Shown: in pieces, positions 29,999-38,910 of the stretch
Layout: each line of letters opens with the position of its first letter
Position numbering within the stretch: position 1 is the first letter of the stretch
Notes under the pieces: generated by a model
Told to the model about the DNA's origin: nothing
Database searches by the model: none
Seen by the model: the letters and a program-made list of their open reading frames with translations, nothing else
NCBI RefSeq assembly: GCF_023078335.1
Contig: NZ_CP095550.1
Span: 4,322,001-4,386,000, forward strand
Length of the DNA: 64,000 bases
DNA from: Metabacillus endolithicus
GTDB lineage: Bacteria > Bacillota > Bacilli > Bacillales > Bacillaceae
Direction of reading: 5' to 3'
Translations under genes and position numbers: made by a program

Positions 29999-30042
29999 CG
30001 AACATACATTCTTTTATCCACTAAAAAACGAACATATATTCG
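29999..30042 (-). promoter_or_regulatory. Two LexA (SOS) boxes upstream of the WYL-like gene
   Basis: On the minus strand CGAATATATGTTCG (30029-30042) differs at one position, and AGAATGTATGTTCG (29999-30012) at two, from the Bacillus LexA consensus CGAACRNRYGTTCG. Their centres are 30 bp apart. A TATAAT-like -10 (GTATATAATAG, minus strand) lies just downstream. The region could also influence the divergent 88-residue gene. Confidence 0.6.
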
Positions 30043-30130
30043 ATGTATTTTAGCCATATTTCTTCCTTTTTAGGCGTAAGATGTAAGGATAACTTTTTTA
30101 GATTAAATCCTTTAGAGGGGAGAGATAAGG

Positions 30131-30397
30131 ATGACAGAACGAGAAAAAATACAATTAATTCAAGAAATTTCAAAAGAAATGATGAAACATTCTGTGAAGG
30201 ATCAAAAAGGGGCACATGCTAGTGAGCAGGAAAAAGCAGTAGAACTACTTGCAAGAGCATTACATGATTTTTCTGATCTGTATTTAAAGCAACAAAACGA
30301 GGATGAAGTTTTAAAAGGAATATTAGCAAAAGTAAAAATTGCCTGCAATACTATGGAACGAGTTAAGAAACCAACTATAGTTATAAAAAGAGTATAA
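30131..30397 (+). CDS. 88-residue hypothetical protein
   Basis: ATG 30131 follows AGAGGGGAGAGATAAGG. The product is hydrophilic and almost wholly helical (MTEREKIQLIQEISKEMMK at the start, then LLARALHDFSDLYLKQ), ending in a basic tail. No family is recognised. It is divergent from the WYL-like gene across the LexA-like boxes and upstream of the toxin gene, so it may belong to the same damage-inducible neighbourhood. Confidence 0.55.
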   Translation: MTEREKIQLIQEISKEMMKHSVKDQKGAHASEQEKAVELLARALHDFSDLYLKQQNEDEVLKGILAKVKIACNTMERVKKPTIVIKRV

Positions 30398-30452
30398 ATC
30401 ACAATTTTATAAATAAAGGGGGTGATTAATATAGGAGAATTGAATTAAAAAG

Positions 30453-30492
30453 GGAACGCGTGTTCCAATTTGGGTTTACTTTATGATACAAT
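30453..30492 (+). promoter_or_regulatory. LexA-like box overlapping the toxin promoter
   Basis: GGAACGCGTGTTCC (30453-30466) is a perfect palindrome containing the strict GAAC-N4-GTTC core of Bacillus LexA sites. TATGAT (30482-30487) or TACAAT (30487-30492) can serve as -10, which places the box over the -35 region. This suggests that the toxin is repressed by LexA. Confidence 0.55.
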
Positions 30493-30545
30493 AAGTTTGC
30501 AGTCAAGCGATCGAACAAGCCCCTTCTAAAAGGAGGTGATGCTTG

Positions 30546-30629
30546 TTGACGATTTATGAAAGTCTAATATCTATGTTTACATTTGCTTCTTTAGTTATTG
30601 CCATTTTGGCTTTTTCACAAAAAAAATAG
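30546..30629 (+). CDS. Type I toxin, putative holin-like (TxpA/BsrG-type) peptide
   Basis: The 27-residue peptide is MTIYESLISMFTFASLVIAI followed by LAFSQKK: a short polar N-terminus with YESL, one membrane helix and a Lys tail. That is the hallmark of the putative holin-like type I toxins and of TxpA and BsrG N-termini. TTG 30546 is read from a perfect AGGAGGTGAT site. Overexpressed peptides of this class damage the membrane. An antisense RNA is predicted on the other strand. Confidence 0.78.
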   Translation: MTIYESLISMFTFASLVIAILAFSQKK

Positions 30630-30715
30630 ACCTTTTAGAGGTCTAATCATTTTTATCTATTTTTAAGATCTGTCGACTGCAGACTGTGGATGCTGCAACA
30701 TCCACGGTCAATTAT
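30618..30715 (-). ncRNA. Predicted antisense antitoxin RNA of the type I toxin
   Basis: On the minus strand an extended -10 promoter (TGGTATAAT, -10 at 30722-30727) would start RNA near 30715. It folds a strong stem (GACCGTGGATG with CATCCACAGTC, 30682-30709) and ends in a perfect intrinsic terminator (TAGACC-TCTAAAA-GGTCTA plus eight T, 30618-30643) overlapping the toxin stop codon. A roughly 95-base RNA antisense to the toxin mRNA 3' end is the standard layout of txpA/RatA-like pairs. No good -35 is visible, as is usual for extended -10 promoters. Confidence 0.65.
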
Positions 30716-30770
30716 AATCCTATTATACCACAATAGGAAGAATAATTAGTTAGCAGAAACATATTGATTA

Positions 30771-30881
30771 TTATTTTTGTTTCTTTTTCTTAGTTGTCAT
30801 CTCTTTAGAAGTTGCTGATTCCATTGCTTCGTTTTGTTGTTTTTGAAATTTTTGTTCTTTACTATCATTGTTGTTTTGCAT
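30771..30881 (-). CDS. 36-residue hydrophilic hypothetical protein
   Basis: ATG 30881 (minus strand) has a full GGAGGTG site. The peptide is very rich in Gln, Asn and Lys (MQNNNDSKEQKFQKQQNEAM, then a poly-Lys tail) and should be unstructured. Its role is unknown. It lies just beyond the antitoxin promoter. Confidence 0.5.
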   Translation of the reverse strand: MQNNNDSKEQKFQKQQNEAMESATSKEMTTKKKKQK

Positions 30882-30935
30882 GCTTTTCACCTCCGTAGCT
30901 TTTTCCTTCCCTATTTTCTACAAACAGGTAAGTTC

Positions 30936-31363
30936 TTATTCTTTAATGTCCAAAGTTTTCAAAAAATCGGTAAAATTATATTCTATATCAAAAAACATAG
31001 GTGTATTTTCATCGTCATACAAAATTAATCTTCCTTGATGTTCTGTTGACGGATCATATATTAATATAATTTCTGTGATTAGTGATTCAAACCATTTGTT
31101 TTTAACTTTATATGATTTTGTTAAGGGTATTCTGATAAGATATCCTTTTTTAGGTATAGGATTTGCTTGAACTGTGACCTTCTGAACGCCCTTAATTGCG
31201 CTAATTGCATATTGATCCATTTTAGAAGATTGTTCAGCTCGTTTAACAATTGCATTTGTTTCAATATCCATTACTTTTATTTGCTGGTTTTCAGCTATAA
31301 CAACATTACTAAAACTAACAAAGAGAAAAAAATAACGTGAAGCAAAAGGTATGTTTTCTTCAT
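30936..31363 (-). pseudogene. Secreted hypothetical protein, frameshift in the signal peptide
   Basis: ATG 31363 (minus strand, RBS GAGGTG) reads MKKTYLLLHVIFF and soon stops. The next frame supplies LFVSFSNVVIAENQQIKVM and continues for 111 residues to 30936. The break is in a run of seven A (plus strand 31327-31332 region); one more base gives a continuous protein of about 142 residues with a classical signal peptide cleaved near VIAE. The mature part is beta-rich with no recognised family. An exported protein is a confident inference; its function is not. Confidence 0.6.
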
Positions 31364-31472
31364 TTTTTCACCTCATTTATTACTCTTTCCAACAAGAAAG
31401 ATAATCAACATGGAATTATTACCCTAATAGAACTTGCCGAAAGTCGCCATCCTAACTATAGGAGGTGATAAG

Positions 31473-31895
31473 ATGATACAAAAACTACTCCTTATTACAG
31501 GATGTTTCCTTTTTGTTATTGGTTGTAAACAAGATGATCAGGTGTCTTCTCGAACATTCTTAATACCAGAAGGATATGTAGGTTGGGTTCAAGTAAAATA
31601 TGATCAACAGTTACCTAAAAAAGTAATGAATGATGGAAATAATCAGGTATATAAAGTTAGTCAAAACGGAATGACATACACAGATGAAGAACATATCCAT
31701 GAGGGTTGGGCAACTAATAAATATTATTATGTAAACGATAAAGGAGAACGAACGTCACTAGTACCAGGTAAGATGGTTCATGGACCATCAAGTGGGAGAG
31801 AATTAGCTGGTGAAACGGTTGAATATTTTTTTATAGGATCATCAGATCAGTTTCATCAGGATGAATATGTCCCTAATGAATATGAAGTAAATTAG
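31473..31895 (+). CDS. DUF6843-like lipoprotein
   Basis: The 140-residue lipoprotein has a signal peptide with lipobox (VIGC, Cys18) and the conserved start FLIPEGYVGWVQVKY typical of the IPEGYxGWV family (DUF6843). ATG 31473 follows a perfect GGAGGTGATAAG. Its function is unknown. It lies just before the glucose PTS genes, on the same strand but with its own terminator. Confidence 0.75.
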   Translation: MIQKLLLITGCFLFVIGCKQDDQVSSRTFLIPEGYVGWVQVKYDQQLPKKVMNDGNNQVYKVSQNGMTYTDEEHIHEGWATNKYYYVNDKGERTSLVPGKMVHGPSSGRELAGETVEYFFIGSSDQFHQDEYVPNEYEVN

Positions 31896-31897
31896 CG

Positions 31898-31922
31898 GCT
31901 GCAATATGCAGCTTTTCTTTTT
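31898..31922 (+). terminator. Terminator of the lipoprotein gene
   Basis: GCTGC-AATAT-GCAGC followed by TTTTCTTTTT. Confidence 0.7.
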
Positions 31923-32040
31923 CTCTTAAAATAAAACAAGTCAAGAAGAGTAAAAAGAAATTTTTCTACAATAAGCGACAAATTCATTGACGTCCATACA
32001 TAACTTTTGTACGATATGAAGGATTGAATGAAAAGGAGCT

Positions 32041-32889
32041 GTGGATTTCGCGATGGAGTCCTTTAAAATAAAAAAAACTTTAAATAACAACGTTTTGATA
32101 GCATTTCATGATTCCTATGGAGAAGTTGTATTAATTGGAAAAGGAATCAGTTTCGGTAAAAAAGAAGGAGACATTATTCAAGAAGATAGCTATGAAAAAA
32201 TGTTTGTTTTAACAAATCAAAAGGAGCAGGAGCAATATAAGTTACTGCTATCAGATATTGATGAAGAAATGCTCGAAATTATGCAGGAAGTGATTCAATA
32301 TATTTTTGAACGTGTTAACAAGCCTCTAAATGAACATATTCACATAGCACTTACTGACCATATAGCATTTGCTTTAAAGCGTTTGCAGCAAGGTATGGAT
32401 TTGAAGAATCCGTTTCTTCTTGAAACAAAGTCTTTATATCCCTTTGAATATGAGCTGGCAACAGAAGTTATTAATATGCTGAATGATAAACTAAACGTAC
32501 AACTACCCCATGGTGAAATTGGTTTTATTGCGCTTCATATTCATAGCTCAATATCTAATAAGCCGCTTTCAGAAGTGAATCAATATTCTCAGCTTATTAG
32601 CAGGTTAACAGAAGTAATAGAAGAGTCTTTAAAAATTAAAGTGGATCGAGAAAGTGTTAACTATTTACGATTAATTCGCCATCTTCGATACACAATTGAA
32701 AGAGTGAATTCAGGAGAATCTGTTTCAGAACCAGAAAAATTAGCTTTTTTGTTGAAAAAGGAATATCCGTTATGCTACAATACTTCTTGGAAAATGATAA
32801 AAGTCATGCAACAGGTTTTAAAGAAATCTGTTTATGAAGCTGAAGCAGTTTACTTAACAATGCATTTATATCGACTAACAAACAAATAA
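32041..32889 (+). CDS. glcT: PtsGHI operon antiterminator GlcT
   Basis: GlcT is a BglG-family RNA-binding antiterminator for ptsG. The 282-residue protein has the N-terminal CAT RNA-binding domain (1-60, with NNNVLIAF and LIGKGISFGKK) and two PTS regulation domains (about 65-170 and 175-280) with paired His (EHIHIALTDHIAF, GFIALHIHSS, ESVNYLRLIRHLRY, AVYLTMHLYRL). HPr and EIIGlc phosphorylate these. The start is unclear: GTG 32041 is only two bases behind AAGGAG, and ATG 32053 is an alternative. Its target RAT lies immediately downstream. Confidence 0.93.
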   Translation: MDFAMESFKIKKTLNNNVLIAFHDSYGEVVLIGKGISFGKKEGDIIQEDSYEKMFVLTNQKEQEQYKLLLSDIDEEMLEIMQEVIQYIFERVNKPLNEHIHIALTDHIAFALKRLQQGMDLKNPFLLETKSLYPFEYELATEVINMLNDKLNVQLPHGEIGFIALHIHSSISNKPLSEVNQYSQLISRLTEVIEESLKIKVDRESVNYLRLIRHLRYTIERVNSGESVSEPEKLAFLLKKEYPLCYNTSWKMIKVMQQVLKKSVYEAEAVYLTMHLYRLTNK

Positions 32890-32910
32890 ATAATTGTAAC
32901 CGATATTATT

Positions 32911-33018
32911 CACGTGTTACTGATTCGATCAGGCATGAGTGAACAAGGTGTTTTTAATTGCTATTTTGGGGAACTATACCTAATAGCAGCTAAAATACAT
33001 GTTCACCATGCCTTTTTT
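32911..33018 (+). promoter_or_regulatory. GlcT ribonucleic antiterminator (RAT) and overlapping ptsG terminator
   Basis: The stretch from CACGTGTTACTGATTCGATC to GGCATGAGTGAA (32911-32943) is the RAT recognised by GlcT. Its 3' part, AGGCATGAGTGAACA, also forms the left arm of a terminator whose right arm is TGTTCACCATGCCT (33000-33013) followed by TTTTT. The two structures exclude each other, so glucose-activated GlcT allows read-through into ptsG. Confidence 0.9.
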
Positions 33019-33047
33019 GTATGCATTGGGACAATTCCTGAGCTTAA

Positions 33048-33062
33048 TGTAAACGGTTAATA
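33048..33062 (+). promoter_or_regulatory. Near-consensus CcpA (cre) site before ptsG
   Basis: ATGTAAACGGTTAAT matches WTGNAANCGNWNNCW except at one position near the 3' end. Carbon catabolite control of the ptsG region is plausible but the call is weak. Confidence 0.3.
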
Positions 33063-33130
33063 GTAGATTGTTTTTTTAGGCTTTGTACTTTTATTGACTA
33101 CAGAAATGAACAAAATAGGAGGAAATGATT

Positions 33131-35239
33131 ATGTTTAAAAATGCATTCGGCGTCTTGCAAAAAGTTGGACGTGCACTAATGCTGCCAGTTGCATTATTAC
33201 CTGCTGCTGGTTTATTGCTTGCAATAGGTAATGCCCTTCAAAATCCAACACTTACTGATTTAGCACCATTCTTAACAGCTGATTGGATCGTGTTAATTGC
33301 AAGTGTTATGGAGAATGCGGGTAATATTGTATTCTCGAATTTACCCGTATTATTCGCAGTTGGGGTTGCAATAGGCTTAGCAAACGGTGATGGAGTTGCC
33401 GGTATTGCTGCTTTAATTGGTTACTTAATAATGAATATTACAATGAGTAGTATTCTTAAGGGAGTTGGTACACTTCCATCTGGTGGACAGGAGCTTACTG
33501 ACTTTTTAGCTAATAACGGTGCTGCCTATGGAAATGTACTAGGCATCCCAACCCTACAAACAGGGGTATTTGGTGGTATTATCGTAGGTATTATTGCTGC
33601 TGCCATGTATAATCGCTTTTTCACGATTGATTTACCATCTTATTTAGGATTCTTTGCTGGTAAGCGTTTCGTACCGATTGTAACGGCTGGAGCAACTGTA
33701 TTACTTGGTATTGTCATGTATTTTGTTTGGCCTCCAATTCAAACAGGCTTAAACGCTTTTTCTACAAACTTATTAGATGCAAACAGAACGTTGGCAGCCT
33801 TCATATTTGGTGTAATTGAACGTTCGTTAATTCCATTCGGTCTTCATCATATCTTCTATTCACCATTCTGGTTTGAATTTGGAAGCTATGTAAATGCTGC
33901 TGGAGAAACTGTACGTGGAGATCAAACAATCTTCTTCTCTCAAATTAGAGATGGTGTTCAAGATTTAACAGCAGGTACATTTATGACAGGTAAATTCCCA
34001 TTCATGATGTTTGGTTTACCAGCTGCAGCACTTGCAATTTACCATGAAGCAAAACCAGAGCATAAAAAAGTTGTTGCAGGTTTAATGGGTTCTGCGGCCC
34101 TAACTTCTTTCTTAACAGGTATTACAGAACCACTTGAATTCTCATTCTTATTCGTAGCACCTGTATTATTCGGTATCCATGCAATCTTTGCTGGTTTATC
34201 ATTTATGATCATGCACATTCTTAATGTTAAAATTGGTATGACGTTCTCTGGAGGATTAATTGATTTCCTATTATTTGGGGTGTTAAACCCACAAACAAAT
34301 TGGTGGCTAGTTATTCCTGTAGGTTTAGTTTTTGCAGTTGTTTATTACTTTGGTTTCCGTTTTGCAATTAGAAAGTGGAATCTTGCCACTCCTGGTCGTG
34401 AGGAAACAGATGTTGAAACTTCTGATGAAGGTCAACCAAAAGCTAATGCTGGAGATTTACCATTCCAAGTGTTAGAATCCTTAGGTGGTTCTGGAAACAT
34501 TAAGCATTTAGATGCTTGTATTACACGTTTACGTGTTACAGTTAACGACATTAAAGATGTTGACAAAGATCGTTTGAAAAAACTTGGTGCATCTGGTGTA
34601 CTAGAAATTGGAAACAACATTCAAGCAATCTTTGGACCTAAATCTGATAATTTAAAAACTCAAATCCAAGATGTTATGTCTGGAAAACGTCCTAAAGCAA
34701 CACAAACTCATTCTCAAGAAAAAGAAGTTCAAGAGCAAGTTGAGGATGTAGTAGCTGATGGATTGAAAAATGATGTAATAGATGAAACATTTGTTTCGCC
34801 TCTTACAGGTGAGATTAAAGAGATTACAGAAGTTCCAGACCAAGTATTCTCTGGAAAAATGATGGGTGACGGTTTTGCCATTCTTCCATCTAACGGAACA
34901 GTCGTTTCACCTGTTAATGGTAAAATCTTAAATGTTTTCCCTACAAAACATGCTATTGGTATTCAATCTGATGGTGGAAAAGAAATTCTTATTCACTTTG
35001 GTATTGATACAGTTAATTTGAAAGGTGAAGGATTCGAAGCATTTGTCCAAGAAGGTGACATAGTTGAGCAAGGTCAAAAACTTCTAGAAGTTGATCTGGA
35101 TTTTGTAAAATCTAACGCACCTTCAATTATAACTCCGATCGTATTCACGAACTTAAAAGAAGGTCAATCAATTAAACTGCAAACAAAAGGTAATGTTGCA
35201 GCAAATGATACTGATATCATTGGAATCGAAGGTAAGTAA
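33131..35239 (+). CDS. ptsG: PTS glucose transporter subunit IICBA
   Basis: The 702-residue permease phosphorylates glucose on entry. Domain IIC (1-400) has about ten membrane spans. IIB (about 425-510) has phosphoryl Cys463 in [14 protein letters not shown] (about 550-680) has active-site His622 in [11 protein letters not shown]. All three domains and both phospho-sites are intact. ATG 33131 has AGGAGG eight bases upstream and is preferred to ATG 33125. Expression is controlled by the upstream RAT. A hairpin separates it from ptsH. Confidence 0.96.
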   Translation: MFKNAFGVLQKVGRALMLPVALLPAAGLLLAIGNALQNPTLTDLAPFLTADWIVLIASVMENAGNIVFSNLPVLFAVGVAIGLANGDGVAGIAALIGYLIMNITMSSILKGVGTLPSGGQELTDFLANNGAAYGNVLGIPTLQTGVFGGIIVGIIAAAMYNRFFTIDLPSYLGFFAGKRFVPIVTAGATVLLGIVMYFVWPPIQTGLNAFSTNLLDANRTLAAFIFGVIERSLIPFGLHHIFYSPFWFEFGSYVNAAGETVRGDQTIFFSQIRDGVQDLTAGTFMTGKFPFMMFGLPAAALAIYHEAKPEHKKVVAGLMGSAALTSFLTGITEPLEFSFLFVAPVLFGIHAIFAGLSFMIMHILNVKIGMTFSGGLIDFLLFGVLNPQTNWWLVIPVGLVFAVVYYFGFRFAIRKWNLATPGREETDVETSDEGQPKANAGDLPFQVLESLGGSGNIKHLDACITRLRVTVNDIKDVDKDRLKKLGASGVLEIGNNIQAIFGPKSDNLKTQIQDVMSGKRPKATQTHSQEKEVQEQVEDVVADGLKNDVIDETFVSPLTGEIKEITEVPDQVFSGKMMGDGFAILPSNGTVVSPVNGKILNVFPTKHAIGIQSDGGKEILIHFGIDTVNLKGEGFEAFVQEGDIVEQGQKLLEVDLDFVKSNAPSIITPIVFTNLKEGQSIKLQTKGNVAANDTDIIGIEGK

Positions 35240-35252
35240 TTTTAATATCTAA

Positions 35253-35283
35253 AAGCCACACTTGTATTTTTACATGTGTGGCT
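35253..35283 (+). other. Intercistronic hairpin between ptsG and ptsH
   Basis: AGCCACACTTGT pairs with ACATGTGTGGCT with one mismatch and is followed by ATAG, not T residues. It may protect mRNA ends or reduce read-through, as known between these genes in B. subtilis. Confidence 0.6.
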
Positions 35284-35334
35284 ATAGAATTAATTTTTGA
35301 ATAATATGAATGATTTTAAAGGAGATTGATGAAA

Positions 35335-35601
35335 ATGGCAGAAAAAACATTTACAGTAACAGCAGATACAGGAATTCACGCTCGTCCAGCAACTGTGTTG
35401 GTACAAGCAGCAAGCAAATATGATGCAGATGTAAACCTTGAATACAATGGTAAAACTGTTAACTTAAAATCCATCATGGGTGTTATGTCTCTAGGAATTC
35501 CAAAAGGTTCTCAAATCAAAATTATTGCTTCAGGTTCTGATGCAGACGAAGCAGTTGCAGGTCTTGGTGAAACTTTAAAAAATGAAGGGTTAGGCGAATA
35601 A
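35335..35601 (+). CDS. ptsH: Phosphocarrier protein HPr
   Basis: HPr is the 88-residue general PTS phosphocarrier. His15 (GIHARPAT) accepts phosphate from enzyme I, and Ser46 ([11 protein letters not shown]) is the HPr kinase site that links it to CcpA. ATG 35335 has AAAGGAG upstream and gives the exact family length. Its stop overlaps the ptsI start by one base. Confidence 0.97.
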   Translation: MAEKTFTVTADTGIHARPATVLVQAASKYDADVNLEYNGKTVNLKSIMGVMSLGIPKGSQIKIIASGSDADEAVAGLGETLKNEGLGE

Positions 35602-37319
35602 TGAATAACCTTAAAGGGATTGGAGCTTCGGCAGGTATTGCTATAGCTAAAGCATACCGTCTAGAAGAACCAGCACTAAATATTGAACAAAAAACAATAG
35701 CAGATAAAGAAGCAGAAAAGCAACGTTTTGATGATGCAATAAACAAGTCAAAATCAGAGCTTGAAAAAATCAAAGACCATGCTAATCGTGAATTAGGTGC
35801 AGACAAAGCTGAAATTTTTGCAGCACACTTACTAGTTTTAAGTGATCCAGAGTTGTTAAATCCAGTAGTGGATAAAATTAACGCTGAAGGTGTTAATGCT
35901 GAGTTTGCAATGAAGGAAACAGCTGATATGTTTGTTTCTATGTTCGAATCAATGGATAATGAATATATGAAAGAACGTGCAGCTGACATTCGTGACGTAA
36001 CTAAACGTGTTATTGCTCACTTATTAGGAGTGCAAATTCCAAACCCTAGTTTGATTTCTGAAGAAGTGGTCATTATTGCTGAAGATTTAACACCATCTGA
36101 TACTGCTCAATTAAATCGTCAATATGTAAAAGGATTTACAACAGACATTGGTGGACGTACGTCTCACTCTGCAATTATGGCCCGCTCTATGGAAATTCCA
36201 GCTGTTGTTGGAACAAAGCAAGCTACATCAACGATCGAAAATGGTGTAATGGTTATTGTTGATGGATTAGATGGTGATGTTATTATTGATCCATCTTCAG
36301 ATGTTATTGCTCAATATGAAGAGAAAAAAGCAAAATATGAAGCTCAAAAGACAGAATGGGCAAAGCTTGTAAATGAACCTACCGTTACAAGTGATGGTCA
36401 GCATGTTGAGCTTGCTGCGAACATTGGAACACCTGATGATGTTAAAGGTGTACTAGAAAACGGCGGTGAAGGTGTTGGACTTTATCGTACGGAATTCTTA
36501 TATATGGGAAGAGATCAGCTTCCAACTGAAGATGAACAATATGATGCTTATAAAACTGTTTTAGAAAGAATGGGTGATAAGCCGGTTGTTGTTCGTACTT
36601 TAGACATCGGTGGAGACAAAGAATTACCATACTTACATCTTCCAAAAGAAATGAACCCGTTCCTTGGTTTTAGAGCGATTCGTTTATGCTTGGAAGAACA
36701 AGAAATTTTCAGAACTCAATTACGTGCATTATTACGTGCAAGTAGTTACGGAAATCTAAAGATTATGTTCCCAATGATTGCGACAGTTTCTGAATTCAGA
36801 GAAGCTAAGGCAATTCTTTTAGAAGAAAAAGAAAAGCTAGTTGCCAATGGTGTACAAGTATCTGATTCAATTGAAATTGGTATGATGGTAGAAATTCCGT
36901 CTACAGCTGTAATGGCTGATCAATTTGCAAAAGAAGTAGATTTCTTCAGTATTGGAACAAATGATTTAATTCAATACACAATGGCTGCAGATCGTATGAA
37001 TGAGCGTGTGTCATACTTATATCAACCATATAACCCAGCTATTTTGCGCCTGGTTTCTATGGTAATCGATGCAGCACATAAGGAAGGCAAATGGGCCGGT
37101 ATGTGTGGTGAAATGGCTGGCGATACTATCGCTACCCCATTATTATTAGGTTTAGGTCTAGATGAATTCTCTATGAGTGCTACATCAATCCTACCAGCAC
37201 GTACTCAAATTAAAGGTCTATCTAAAGAAAAAGCCCAAAGCATAAAAGAAACTGTTTTATCTATGAGTACAACTGAAGAAGTCGTTGCATTTGTGAAAGA
37301 AACTTTCCAAATTGACTGA
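35601..37319 (+). CDS. ptsI: Phosphoenolpyruvate-protein phosphotransferase (enzyme I)
   Basis: Enzyme I takes phosphate from PEP to HPr. The 572-residue protein has the N-terminal HPr-binding domain, the phospho-His189 in [13 protein letters not shown] and the PEP-binding TIM barrel with the catalytic Cys in MCGEMAGD. The length is normal. Translationally coupled to ptsH (TAATG). A terminator follows. Confidence 0.97.
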   Translation: MNNLKGIGASAGIAIAKAYRLEEPALNIEQKTIADKEAEKQRFDDAINKSKSELEKIKDHANRELGADKAEIFAAHLLVLSDPELLNPVVDKINAEGVNAEFAMKETADMFVSMFESMDNEYMKERAADIRDVTKRVIAHLLGVQIPNPSLISEEVVIIAEDLTPSDTAQLNRQYVKGFTTDIGGRTSHSAIMARSMEIPAVVGTKQATSTIENGVMVIVDGLDGDVIIDPSSDVIAQYEEKKAKYEAQKTEWAKLVNEPTVTSDGQHVELAANIGTPDDVKGVLENGGEGVGLYRTEFLYMGRDQLPTEDEQYDAYKTVLERMGDKPVVVRTLDIGGDKELPYLHLPKEMNPFLGFRAIRLCLEEQEIFRTQLRALLRASSYGNLKIMFPMIATVSEFREAKAILLEEKEKLVANGVQVSDSIEIGMMVEIPSTAVMADQFAKEVDFFSIGTNDLIQYTMAADRMNERVSYLYQPYNPAILRLVSMVIDAAHKEGKWAGMCGEMAGDTIATPLLLGLGLDEFSMSATSILPARTQIKGLSKEKAQSIKETVLSMSTTEEVVAFVKETFQID

Positions 37320-37325
37320 TAACCG

Positions 37326-37354
37326 AAAGACAGGCAGAATTTGCCTGTCTTTTT
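37326..37354 (+). terminator. Terminator of the pts operon
   Basis: AAAGACAGGCA and TGCCTGTCTTT pair around GAATT, then T residues. Confidence 0.85.
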
Positions 37355-37381
37355 GATGTTTTTTAAAGATAATACATACAC
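37354..37381 (+). promoter_or_regulatory. Possible sigma-G promoter of splAB
   Basis: CATACAC (37375-37381) resembles the sigma-G -10 CATACTA, with TGATG (37354-37358) 16 bp upstream as a partial -35. The spl operon is forespore-specific in B. subtilis. Weak call. Confidence 0.3.
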
Positions 37382-37430
37382 TTCATTATGGGAAAGCTAA
37401 CCCTAGTATAGATGGGAGGAGTTTTCCAAA

Positions 37431-37667
37431 ATGGACAATTTCAAAATAGGTGAAGAAGTATATGTGATCTATAGAAATCCTCATGCTGTAAATGTGGCAA
37501 ATATTGAAAAAGCAGAAATTGTTGAGCACCCTACTAATCAAAAGGAATTGGCTATTTTCCTACATGATGCATACCATCCATTAGCAGAAGATGATGCTGT
37601 CTTTTCTAGTTTTGAGGAAGCCGAAGAGCTTTACAATCAGCTATTTGATTACCAACAATTCGATTAA
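37431..37667 (+). CDS. splA: Transcriptional regulator SplA
   Basis: The 78-residue acidic protein (MDNFKIGEEVYVIYRNPHA at the start) matches SplA, the small TRAP-like negative regulator of the spore photoproduct lyase operon. ATG 37431 follows GGGAGGAG. Immediately upstream of splB, as expected. Confidence 0.88.
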   Translation: MDNFKIGEEVYVIYRNPHAVNVANIEKAEIVEHPTNQKELAIFLHDAYHPLAEDDAVFSSFEEAEELYNQLFDYQQFD

Positions 37668-37763
37668 GTTAATAGGAAATATTTGAATCGATTATTAGAT
37701 AACGATTAAGCAAAAGGTAAATATGTATAGAATCTTTGATTATATATAAAGGAAGGTACTATC

Positions 37764-38791
37764 ATGATAAAACCTTTTGTTCCACAATTAGTTTATATAG
37801 AACCTAGAGCTCTGGAATACCCACGTGGTGTTGAACTAAAAGAAAAATTTGAAAAAATGGGTCTTGAGATTAGAGAAACAACCTCTCATAACCAAGTCCG
37901 AAATATTCCAGGTAAGAACCACCTTCAGCAATACCGAACAGCCAAATCTACATTAGTTGTCGGTGTTAGAAAAACGCTCGAATTTGATAGCTCCAAGCCA
38001 TCAGCTGAGTATGCAATTCCTTTAGCAACTGGATGTATGGGTCATTGTCATTATTGCTATTTACAAACTACAATGGGTAGTAAACCGTATATTAGAACAT
38101 ATGTCAATGTAGATGAAATACTTGAGCAAGCTAAGGATTATATGGAGGAGCGTGCTCCAGAAATTACACGGTTTGAAGCCTCTTGTACATCTGACATAGT
38201 AGGGATTGACCATCTTACTCATTCTTTAAAATCAGCAATTGAATTTTTTGGACAAACAGATATAGGAAGGTTGCGTTTTGTAACAAAATTTCATCATGTT
38301 GACCATTTATTGGATGCAAAACATAATGGAAAGACTCGTTTTCGTTTTAGCATTAATGCTGATTATGTTATAAAAAACTTTGAACCAGGAACATCTCCTC
38401 TTGATAAAAGAATTGAAGCTGCAGTAAAAGTGGCAAAGGCTGGGTATCCGTTAGGGTTTATTGTAGCTCCAATTTATATTCATGAGGCTGGCAAGAAGGG
38501 TACAAAACACTCTTTGAAAAGCTGGATGCATCTCTCCCAGCAGATGTACGAGATGATATAACGTTTGAAATGATTCAACACCGTTTTACAAAGCCAGCAA
38601 AACGAGTAATTCAAAAAAATTATCCGAAAACGAAGCTTGAATTAAATGAGGAAGAAAGACGTTATAAATGGGGCAGATATGGGATTGGTAAATATATTTA
38701 TCAAAAAGATCAAGAACAGGAATTACGTGATACTTTAGAGGATTATGTGGATCATTATTTTCCAACTGCCAAGGTTGAATATTTCACCTAA
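37764..38791 (+). pseudogene. splB: Spore photoproduct lyase SplB, single frameshift
   Basis: SplB is a radical SAM enzyme that reverses the spore photoproduct (5-thyminyl-5,6-dihydrothymine) during germination. The cluster cysteines are in GCMGHCHYC near residues 91-98, and the conserved catalytic Cys is in FEASCTSDIVG. The first frame drifts after APIYIHEAGKKG and stops at 38561. Adding one G at 38486-38487 (to give GWQEGYKTLFEKLDASLPAD) joins it to the C-terminal frame ending at 38791. The restored protein has 342 residues, normal for SplB. A strong terminator follows. Confidence 0.88.
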
Positions 38792-38837
38792 CAAAAAAAC
38801 TCTCATCGTAACATTGATGAGAGTTTTTTTGTTATTT
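38789..38837 (+). terminator. Terminator of splAB
   Basis: AACAAAAAAACTCTCATC and GATGAGAGTTTTTTTGTT form an 18-bp stem around an eight-base loop. Confidence 0.88.
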
Positions 38838-38910
38838 TTTAGCCTTCAACTTCATATTCAACTTCATATATATGGTAAAATTACTTTAATCATACATAAG
38901 GGGTGTAACT

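Noticed and set aside
30666..30682. AGATCTGTCGACTGCAG resembles a cloning polylinker (BglII, SalI, PstI)
   Set aside because: It is continuous with the antitoxin hairpin and flanked by native Bacillus-like sequence; it can be explained as RNA structure, so vector contamination is unlikely.
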